Assembly: GCA_013002305.1 (NCBI GenBank)
Contig: JABDKG010000029.1
Location: 1-37,462 of the forward strand
DNA: 37,462 nucleotides
Direction: 5' to 3'
DNA from: Hellea sp.
GTDB lineage: Bacteria > Pseudomonadota > Alphaproteobacteria > Caulobacterales > Maricaulaceae
In this document: piece by piece, positions 31,259-37,462 of the stretch
How the letters are laid out: each line of letters begins with the position of its first letter
Position numbering within the stretch: the stretch's first letter is position 1
Translations under genes and position numbers: made by a program
Notes under the pieces: model-generated
What the model was told of the DNA's origin: nothing
The model's database searches: none
The model's input: only the letters and a program-made list of their open reading frames with translations

Positions 31259-32395
31259 ATGATTATATTCCTATTCATGCGAGAGAGCCAATCTATCCCC
31301 TTCCAGCACCAACGCCCGAAGACCGAGAAAGGGCGCGGCGCGCGCAGCAATCGAACCAATCGGTTTGAGCGCCAGACCCGGGAGCGGCGCGACGATGGCT
31401 GGGCTTCCCTATCGGATGATTTTAGACTCGGCACACCGACGATTGTGCATCAGGACAAATCCCGCAAGATTATCAATTATATCAACTCGCCCTATGTCGA
31501 GATGGACCGTTCGATTAATATGTATCGCGGCTGTGAACATGGCTGTATCTATTGTTTCGCCCGGCCGAGCCATGCTTTCCTGGGCTACTCTCCTGGCCTT
31601 GATTTCGAGACCCAGCTTTTTGTCAAATCCGACGCGCCTAAACTTCTGGCCAAGGAGCTTTCCGCTCCGGGCTATAAAGTCCAGACCATGCATATCGGAA
31701 CCAATACCGATGCCTATCAACCGATTGAGCGGCGGCGGCGTTTGATGCGCGGGATCCTTGAGGTGCTTCAGGCCTTTTCCCATCCGGTCGCGGTTTTGAC
31801 CAAGTCCGATTTGATCACGCGCGATATCGATATTCTCGCTCCGATGGCTCAAAATAATCTGGCGCGCGCCATGATTTCGATCACGACCCAAGACCGCCGC
31901 CTCTCCCGGGCCATGGAGCCGCGTGCGCCGACCCCAGATAAAAGGTTCGAGGCTTTGGAAAGGCTCGCCGGAGCGGGCATTCCGACCGGCGTCATGCTGG
32001 GGCCAATGATCCCGGGATTAAATGATCATGAAATGGAATCGATTCTGGAGCGTGCGGCGTCAATCGGCGCGAGCTATTCCGCCTTTACGATCTTATGGCT
32101 GCCGCAGGAAGTGGGGGCCTTATTTGAGGAATGGCTGGAAAGTTTTGCGCCCAATCGGGCGGCGCGTATCCTTCGCCATATTCGCGAAATGAATGGCGGC
32201 AAAATTTACGACCCGTCTTTGTCGCGCGGCAATCGCCATAAAGGGCCTTTTGCCAAGTTGATAAAAAACCGCCATCAACTCGCCCGCGACCGGTTAGGGC
32301 TAGGCGCCGGACGTAGTGAAAATCTACCGCTCGATTGCAGCCAGTTTCGCGTCCCGCCCAAACCCGGCGATCAGGCCGATATGTTTGCACCATAA
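31259..32395 (+). CDS. PA0069-family radical SAM protein
   Basis: A 378-residue cytosolic iron-sulphur protein. The radical SAM cluster motif is C92-EHG-C96-IY-C99 (MYRGCEHGCIYCFARPSHAF), which binds [4Fe-4S] and S-adenosylmethionine. Further family marks: NRFERQTRE near the N-terminus, INYINSPYVEMDRSINMYRG, the HIGTNTDAYQPIERR motif, and GVMLGPMIPGLNDHEMESIL. Members resemble spore photoproduct lyase but have no proven substrate. Start: ATG at 31259, with GGA a few bases upstream; ATG at 31277 is an alternative. It is divergent from the small peptide ORF, and the CRP-like palindrome lies about 60 bases upstream. It converges on an S8 protease gene. Confidence 0.9.
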   Translation: MIIFLFMRESQSIPFQHQRPKTEKGRGARSNRTNRFERQTRERRDDGWASLSDDFRLGTPTIVHQDKSRKIINYINSPYVEMDRSINMYRGCEHGCIYCFARPSHAFLGYSPGLDFETQLFVKSDAPKLLAKELSAPGYKVQTMHIGTNTDAYQPIERRRRLMRGILEVLQAFSHPVAVLTKSDLITRDIDILAPMAQNNLARAMISITTQDRRLSRAMEPRAPTPDKRFEALERLAGAGIPTGVMLGPMIPGLNDHEMESILERAASIGASYSAFTILWLPQEVGALFEEWLESFAPNRAARILRHIREMNGGKIYDPSLSRGNRHKGPFAKLIKNRHQLARDRLGLGAGRSENLPLDCSQFRVPPKPGDQADMFAP

Positions 32396-32418
32396 AAAGA
32401 GGCCCGTGGGGGCCTCTT
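32394..32418 (-). terminator. Terminator of the first S8 protease gene
   Basis: AAGAGGCCC, loop of 4 bases, GGGCCTCTT. Read on the minus strand, five T follow the stem. It overlaps the end of the radical SAM gene and may serve both convergent genes. Confidence 0.85.
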
Positions 32419-32442
32419 CAAATTCAAGAATTTCGGCGCGAT

Positions 32443-34254
32443 TTACTGAGGCGCAGGCACAACAAAGTTGCGGCGTTTTTTGGCTTTGGCACCGTCATCG
32501 TCCTTAATCGTCAGAAGGACGCGGTATGTCCCGGGCGCCGGAAAAGTATACGTGTTTGGATTGCCGAATTTACCAGGAACGCCGGATTCGAATTTCCAGA
32601 AATAGCTCACGATTGTACCGTCCGGATCAGAGCTCTGATTGGCGAAAAACTCGCAATCAAGACCGGTACAGCGGCCCCACCAGCGATTGATCGGTGGTTG
32701 GTTTGGAACGTTGCCGCCGTCAAATGTGGCAACGATATCGACATTTTCAAATGTTGCATAAGAATAGACATAGACATGGTAACGGCCCGTGTTCGGAACC
32801 GCGAATGTACAGGTCTCATTATTGTCGAATTCCCATGACCGGCAGTCAAATGAACTGCGGGTCGGTAAGACATCATGGCTGACATAGAGATCAGCATCGC
32901 CGGATCCGCCTGACATGACGAAATTCAAGTTGGTCGCGCCGGATGGCACATCAATATAGAAACGGTAGAATTGGCCTGATAGGCCAGCCATACCCTGCTT
33001 AGGCACACCGTCGAACATTTCCGGATCAAAGGTCGGTTGCTGCGGCGGCTCAGGAATTTCAATCTCCGGTGCCGTGTCACAGCCTGATGCGAGCATATCA
33101 AAAGCAGCTTTGGCTTGAACAATCCCCAGCCCGTATAAAATGTCGCGTCCGGGATCACCGCGGTCCAAAGCAGTTGCGGCTAATGTGCTGCGAATTTGTA
33201 CGGGCGTACAGCTTGGGTAGTGGCTCCAGACCAGCGCTGTTACGCCCGCTACATGCGGTGTTGCCATCGATGTTCCGGTATAGTTGGAATATGTATTGCC
33301 CGGCGTTGTCGATTTCACGCTCGTCCCGGGCGCGGCCAGCTCTACCTGGTAATTAAACTGAGAATATGACCCGTGATTGGCAGCCGAGTTAACGGCGCCC
33401 ACAGAGATCACATTATCATAAGAGGCCGGATAGCTCAGATCGCCATTGCCGTCATTACCGGCTGCCGCAACGCTGATGATACCGTTAGCATAGGCATTGT
33501 TAAAAGCTGTTTCTTCGGCATTGCTGGATCCGCCGCCGCCCAGGCTCATATTGACGACTGTTGCTCCGGCGTTTGCGCAGTGATTAAGCGCCACAATCAG
33601 GTCTGATGCATTTGTCCAGTCACCATTATCATTAAATATTTTAACTATATGCAGCGGAAGATTATTACCCGGATTAACGCCGACAACGCCTTCATTATTT
33701 CCGCCGAGCGCGGCAATCGTGCCGGCGACGTGTGAGCCGTGCCCGTCGCCATCCGTATTCCACGGGCCGGTCGCAGTACCGAAATCATTGCCGGTCAAAT
33801 TAGATGCTGGCAGATCAATATGTGATATTTCATAGCCCGTATCGATCACGCAGACTTTCTGGTTGCCCGTATTGGCATCGCTGACCAGCGGCGCTTCAAC
33901 CATGGTGATGCCATAGGGCACTTCTTCGGCCATCGGGTAACGTCTCGGATCAACCTCAACATATTCGACGTCGGGGTGATGTTTCAGGCTCATCACTTCG
34001 GATTTCGGCAGAACGGCGACCAGCATATCCAGATCATCGATCGACTTGTCCATCAAACCATGCATCTCCCCGATTTGATCGGATACTGCCATTTTGGCTT
34101 TGGATCTGTACTTGATGATATATTGTTCGGCTTCGAGCTGAACACGGTTTCCGTCATTATCAATGGTTTCGATCGGCGGAACAAACTGTGCCTGCGCGCT
34201 GGTCGCAAACCCGCATAACATGGCGGTTGTCAGTAACGCGGTTCTTAGTTTCAT
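32443..34254 (-). CDS. Secreted S8 (subtilisin-like) serine protease with PPC and PKD domains
   Basis: A 603-residue exported protease. Order: signal peptide to about residue 22 (ATSAQAQ), I9-like propeptide (EAEQYIIKYRSKAKM to HHPDVEYVEVDPRRY), and a catalytic domain with D138 (VCVIDTGYE), H172 (DGHGSHVAGT), oxyanion N267 (AAAGNDG) and S329 (GTSMATPHVAG). A PPC domain (about 417-511, SGGSGDADLYVS) and a C-terminal PKD domain (about 519-600, QSSDPDGTIVSYFWKFE) follow. PPC and PKD modules usually aid secretion or substrate binding and are often removed. GGAG lies eight bases before the ATG at 34254; a TTG one codon upstream is rejected. It is a paralogue of the protease at 35069-37102. Confidence 0.94.
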   Translation of the reverse strand: MKLRTALLTTAMLCGFATSAQAQFVPPIETIDNDGNRVQLEAEQYIIKYRSKAKMAVSDQIGEMHGLMDKSIDDLDMLVAVLPKSEVMSLKHHPDVEYVEVDPRRYPMAEEVPYGITMVEAPLVSDANTGNQKVCVIDTGYEISHIDLPASNLTGNDFGTATGPWNTDGDGHGSHVAGTIAALGGNNEGVVGVNPGNNLPLHIVKIFNDNGDWTNASDLIVALNHCANAGATVVNMSLGGGGSSNAEETAFNNAYANGIISVAAAGNDGNGDLSYPASYDNVISVGAVNSAANHGSYSQFNYQVELAAPGTSVKSTTPGNTYSNYTGTSMATPHVAGVTALVWSHYPSCTPVQIRSTLAATALDRGDPGRDILYGLGIVQAKAAFDMLASGCDTAPEIEIPEPPQQPTFDPEMFDGVPKQGMAGLSGQFYRFYIDVPSGATNLNFVMSGGSGDADLYVSHDVLPTRSSFDCRSWEFDNNETCTFAVPNTGRYHVYVYSYATFENVDIVATFDGGNVPNQPPINRWWGRCTGLDCEFFANQSSDPDGTIVSYFWKFESGVPGKFGNPNTYTFPAPGTYRVLLTIKDDDGAKAKKRRNFVVPAPQ

Positions 34255-34357
34255 CAATAATTCTCCAATTTATAATCGCGCCCTTACGATATTTTTATGT
34301 CTATACCAGAAAAAACATGACTGGAAACTGACAATTTCGTGTTGTGTAAAATAACAC

Positions 34358-34933
34358 TTAAAATCGTTTTCGGCTACGCTGAATCTGGTCGAGGCATTCC
34401 TGATCGGTTTGCCGCTCCTTTTCAGGAGCTTTTCGGCGCGGAACTTCCAATATTGTCATCAGTTCAGCGTGTTTCAAAGTGGCGTCAGCGTCCTCATCAT
34501 GGCGATCAAATAGATCGAGTAACGCCGTCTCAAATTCTTCGGCGAAAACCTGATTATTATAATCCGTATCAAAATTCAGATTGCCCGGTAAAGCATCGAG
34601 CGAGCCCAGCGCCGCTACCCGCCAATCTTCAAGTTCGAATAAAGACACGCGGCCATTTCCGTCTTTATCAGCCCGGTCAAACGCGTCCCGCGCCCCTAAA
34701 AGCGCCTCGGCGCGGGTGACATGATAATCCCGGTCCGTATCAAATGTCGTAAATACCAGAGCCGCCGGGCGAATGATGGTAATCGGGCCGGAAATACGCG
34801 GCATGGCCGGCAATGTCTGTTCCTGATCGCTTAATGTTTCTATCCCGTCATCGGCATCCTGTGTGTGGCCCGAATAGGCCGATAGTGATCCGGCGATAAT
34901 CAGGCTTGCCAGGCTTAGTTTAAGGATTTTCAT
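34358..34933 (-). CDS. Secreted EF-hand calcium-binding protein
   Basis: A 191-residue protein with a signal peptide (LASLIIAGSLSAYS). Four EF-hand-like loops with D at positions 1, 3 and 5 and E at 12 can be read: D65-T-D-R-D...E76, D89-K-D-G-N-G...E100, D122-T-D-Y-N...E133 and D146-E-D-A-D...E157. The second is the most canonical. The C-terminus is basic (VPRRKAPEKERQ, RSRKRF). GGAGATAGGA precedes the ATG. It lies between two secreted S8 proteases, all on the same strand, and about 100 bases before the next protease start. A role in calcium sensing or protease handling is possible but not shown. Confidence 0.85.
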   Translation of the reverse strand: MKILKLSLASLIIAGSLSAYSGHTQDADDGIETLSDQEQTLPAMPRISGPITIIRPAALVFTTFDTDRDYHVTRAEALLGARDAFDRADKDGNGRVSLFELEDWRVAALGSLDALPGNLNFDTDYNNQVFAEEFETALLDLFDRHDEDADATLKHAELMTILEVPRRKAPEKERQTDQECLDQIQRSRKRF

Positions 34934-35009
34934 TCCTATCTCCGATAATTTGGACCCCTTTTGGGATAGGATCACCGAAAATGCACCTTATTTCCTCGTA
35001 ATTTACTGT

Positions 35010-35046
35010 AAAAAAAGGGCCCCCGAGACTGGCAAGAGGGCCCTTT
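35010..35046 (-). terminator. Terminator of the second S8 protease gene
   Basis: AAAGGGCCC and GGGCCCTTT form a 9-bp stem around 15 bases. On the minus strand seven T follow. It isolates the protease transcript from the EF-hand gene downstream. Confidence 0.88.
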
Positions 35047-35068
35047 AAATTACTCTGATCAAAAAACG

Positions 35069-37102
35069 CTAGTTAAAAACGACCGTGACAATATCGGAAC
35101 AATGGCTCGAGCTGCCCTGATTGCAAAGCTGATAGCCATAGCTTGCATTCCCGCGATTTGTGCGGTGCTTCCAATATCCGTCGTTACGCGTGCGGCCAAT
35201 ATAGCTGCCATTTATGTAGACATCGACGCGCGAGGTCGTCGCGCCGGACCAATAAAGCTCGGCAATATTGCGCTTGCGGGTCTGGCGGGATGTGACCGAC
35301 AAATCAATCGCAGGTCCGGATGGAGGATCCGTAACTGTTACCGATTGGGTCGTACTGTCATTGGCGCCGTCATCATCCGTCACCGTCAGGGTCACGTCAT
35401 AAGTGCCGCCGGAGGCGAAGCTATGAGATGGAGAGGCGATGTTTGAACCGCCGCCGCCTTCAAAGGCCCAGCTATAGCCGGTCACCGTACCGTCACTGTC
35501 AGAACTGCCCGTGCCGTCAAAGTCACAGTCCAGATCCGAACAGCTAAAGTTAAAGCTGGCGGTCGGGGCCTGATTAACCGGGCCGCTACCATCGGTGTAA
35601 TTGCCGACAAGGCCCACACCAGAAAATGCCGAATAGCCGCGAACCATGACATAATAGGTTCCGGTTTGCGGAGCGGCAAAGTCACAATTCTCATTATTGC
35701 CGCTACTATAAGGGCGGCAATCATAAGTACTGGTGGTCGGCTCAGACCCGAAACGGACATAGAGGTCCGCATCTCCGCTCCCGCCGGACATAACAAAAGA
35801 CAGGTCGGTCGCGCCGGATGGCACATCCATAGTGAAATCAAGCTCAGTGCCTGATCCCCCGGACAATCCGGATTGCGGCACGCCGTTTTCGAGAACTGTC
35901 GCGACAGGCGGTGGCGGACCGGTTACATCGCAGCCGCTCGCGAGCGCATCAAACATGTCCTTGGCTTTGACAATACCGTGACCATATTGATTGTCCCATC
36001 CAGCCGAACCGCGATCCTCCGCCGTCGCCGTCATAGCGTTTCTAATCTGCGCTGATGTGCACTGCGTATAGTGGCTCCAGACCAGAGCCGCGACACCTGA
36101 AACGTGCGGTGTTGCCATCGACGTGCCTGACCATGACGCATACTGATCATTGGGAAGTGTCGAATTGACAGCAACCCCCGGGGCCGCGATCTCAACCTGA
36201 TTGGTGGTTTGCGAGAAGCTGGCATGATTGCCGCTACTATCAACCGCCGCCACTGACATCACAGAATCGTAAGAGGCCGGATAGGAATGGGCGCTATTGC
36301 CGTCATTACCCGCCGCCGCGATCGATAATATTCCATTGGACGCCGCGGTTTCAAATGCCGCGTTCTCCGCAGAGCTGGAACCGCTGCCGCCAAGGCTCAT
36401 TGAGATAACATCGGAACCGGCCTGCGTACATTGGTCAACAGCAGCAACAAGATCAGAGCCGTAAGCCCAGTTACCGGCATCGTTAAAGACTTTGACAATA
36501 TGCAGGTTCAGATTATTGCCCGGGTTCACACCGACAACACCTATATTATTTCCGCCAAGCGCGGCGATTGTGCCGGCGACATGCGTTCCGTGTCCATGAC
36601 CATCATTGTACCAATTTCCCGTATTATTGGAGCCATAGCCGTCATCCCCTGTGACGCGTAAAGATTGAAGATCCGTGTGGCCAAGATCATATCCTGTATC
36701 AACAATACAGACAGTTCGATTGCCAACAGAGGCGTCGCTGACCAGATCGGCCTGAACCATGCCAATACCGTAAGGCGTGCTTTCGGCGAGCAGATAGCGT
36801 TTGGGATCAATTTCGATCGATTCAATATTGGGGTTTCCCATCAGTACCTGCATTTGTGACCCGGTCATATGGGCGGCCATTACGTTCTGGCGGTCAATAT
36901 TTTTCGCGATCTTGCCGTTACCTGCCATAATGTCGGACGCGATTTGCGGGCCTTTGAAAGCTTTATATTTTATGATGTAGCGCTCGCTCTGGCCTTCAAT
37001 AAATTCCGGCGTTTCGGAAAAAAAATCAGTTTGCGCAAAAGCCGGCGTGGCGATTACCGATAACATCGCCGTAGCAAGTGCAAGTTTTTTGAGTTCAGTC
37101 AT
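35069..37102 (-). CDS. Secreted S8 (subtilisin-like) serine protease with PPC, PKD and extra C-terminal domain
   Basis: A 677-residue exported protease. Signal peptide to about residue 24 (ATPAFAQ), I9-like propeptide (SERYIIKYKAFKG to NIESIEIDPKRY). Catalytic residues are D135 (VCIVDTGYD), H171 (GHGHGTHVAGT), N266 (AAAGNDG) and S328 (GTSMATPHVSG). PPC (about 407-502, SGGSGDADLYVR) and PKD (about 511-591, SSDSDGTVTGYSWAFE) follow. The last 75 or so residues (SRQTRKRNIAELYWSGATTS onward) form an Ig/fibronectin-like beta domain with C660 and C668, not found in the paralogue. AGGGAGG lies eight bases before the ATG. It is followed by its own terminator. Likely role: extracellular protein degradation for nutrition. 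Confidence 0.95.
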   Translation of the reverse strand: MTELKKLALATAMLSVIATPAFAQTDFFSETPEFIEGQSERYIIKYKAFKGPQIASDIMAGNGKIAKNIDRQNVMAAHMTGSQMQVLMGNPNIESIEIDPKRYLLAESTPYGIGMVQADLVSDASVGNRTVCIVDTGYDLGHTDLQSLRVTGDDGYGSNNTGNWYNDGHGHGTHVAGTIAALGGNNIGVVGVNPGNNLNLHIVKVFNDAGNWAYGSDLVAAVDQCTQAGSDVISMSLGGSGSSSAENAAFETAASNGILSIAAAGNDGNSAHSYPASYDSVMSVAAVDSSGNHASFSQTTNQVEIAAPGVAVNSTLPNDQYASWSGTSMATPHVSGVAALVWSHYTQCTSAQIRNAMTATAEDRGSAGWDNQYGHGIVKAKDMFDALASGCDVTGPPPPVATVLENGVPQSGLSGGSGTELDFTMDVPSGATDLSFVMSGGSGDADLYVRFGSEPTTSTYDCRPYSSGNNENCDFAAPQTGTYYVMVRGYSAFSGVGLVGNYTDGSGPVNQAPTASFNFSCSDLDCDFDGTGSSDSDGTVTGYSWAFEGGGGSNIASPSHSFASGGTYDVTLTVTDDDGANDSTTQSVTVTDPPSGPAIDLSVTSRQTRKRNIAELYWSGATTSRVDVYINGSYIGRTRNDGYWKHRTNRGNASYGYQLCNQGSSSHCSDIVTVVFN

Positions 37103-37418
37103 GCATGTTCCTCCCTTAATGCATTAATGTCATGAGACACTCGAATTCGAACGACTTCGAGTTGTGACTTTTAAACCACTATTAAATGTTGTGCGGGAAA
37201 ATTTTGCGTTTTGAAACCCCTTATCGCAACGAACTGCTAAGTTTTTAGCATTTAGTTCCTACGCTGCCTAATCTTGGAGCAGGATTTCTCCTTTAGGGCT
37301 AATTTTAGGATGTTTTACGTGCCGGCTTGGCCCTTAATATGATTGATAAAAGGGTTGTTTTTGTCGCTTAGGGCGCTAGTTTCGGCGGTTAATTCTGTTG
37401 GCCACAAGGGAGAGACCA
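37103..37418. other. Divergent intergenic region between the S8 protease and pccB
   Basis: The 316 bases contain no gene I can support. Near the protease start are the palindrome TTAATGCATTAA (37116-37127) and an inverted repeat ACTCGAA...TTCGAGT (37139-37162). A GGAG...CTCC mini-hairpin lies near 37275-37290. No confident -35/-10 pair was found for either gene. Confidence 0.5.
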
Positions 37419-37462
37419 TTGCAGGATATTCTGGAACAGCTGGAAGCCCGGCGAGAAGAAGC
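37419..37462 (+). CDS. pccB: Propionyl-CoA carboxylase beta chain, 5' end only
   Basis: The frame from TTG at 37419 reads MQDILEQLEARREEA, the invariant opening of acyl-CoA (propionyl-type) carboxylase beta subunits in Alphaproteobacteria. AAGGGAGAG lies just before the TTG, which supports this non-ATG start. The gene continues beyond the window. The enzyme carries the carboxyltransferase step that makes methylmalonyl-CoA. With only 14 complete codons visible, a related acyl-CoA carboxylase beta chain is the alternative. Confidence 0.75.
   Translation, partial: MQDILEQLEARREE

Overview
The window is a compact, gene-dense piece of an alphaproteobacterial chromosome. Several things point that way: the 3' end of rpsA followed by ihfB, the block rnd-lptC-lptA-lptB, a short RNase D without an HRDC domain, an ATP12-family F1-ATPase chaperone next to an RluC-type pseudouridine synthase, and a PccB start at the right edge. 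The secreted S8 proteases and the TIR-TM-TPR protein would suit a free-living aquatic member of the Caulobacterales/Hyphomonadaceae/Parvularculales type, but that placement is inference. I see no insertion sequence, phage gene, integrase or CRISPR array.

Layout. Positions 1-1700 (+) hold rpsA (partial), ihfB and mscL. Positions 1700-4940 (-) are rnd, lptC, two tandem LptA/OstA-like genes and lptB, an LPS-export block. Positions 5030-8700 carry an Ada-like DNA repair protein, glucokinase, a divergent TetR/CPBP-protease pair around a near-perfect palindromic operator, and tRNA-Ser(GCU). Positions 8800-10120 hold a coiled-coil/TM hypothetical protein and a TerB-like protein. Positions 10130-12410 (-) are an NqrB/RnfD-like membrane protein overlapping a DUF2330 protein. 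Positions 12570-16590 (+) are a DegP/HtrA protease, a 2OG-Fe(II) oxygenase fused by TAATG overlap to rarA, and a lipoprotein. Positions 16650-20600 (-) are a tight operon of PhyH oxygenase, DUF1330, MDR oxidoreductase, serine hydrolase and probably a DoxX-like protein. Positions 20670-27440 are a mix of DUF2785 lipoprotein, crcB, a structured intergenic repeat, rluC-like/ATP12/OsmC, a TerB-like protein, two DUF805 membrane proteins, a TIGR03067-like lipoprotein and lipB.

Positions 27510-37462 are the accessory-looking part. There is a TadG-like protein whose N-terminus is cut by an in-frame TAA, then tRNA-Leu(GAG), then a TIR-TM-TPR protein. Tail-to-tail with the TIR gene lies a 23-codon Gly/Gln-rich ORF with a strong ribosome binding site and what looks like a class II CRP/FNR-type promoter. 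After a PA0069-type radical SAM gene come two paralogous secreted S8 proteases separated by a secreted four-EF-hand protein. The window ends in the first codons of pccB.

The least explained items are the small peptide with its CRP-like promoter beside the TIR gene, the duplicated LptA with a shared CxGxxC motif, the RnfD-like/DUF2330 pair without a flavinylation motif, the protease/EF-hand island and the broken TadG gene. All functions are read from motifs only; no database search was run.
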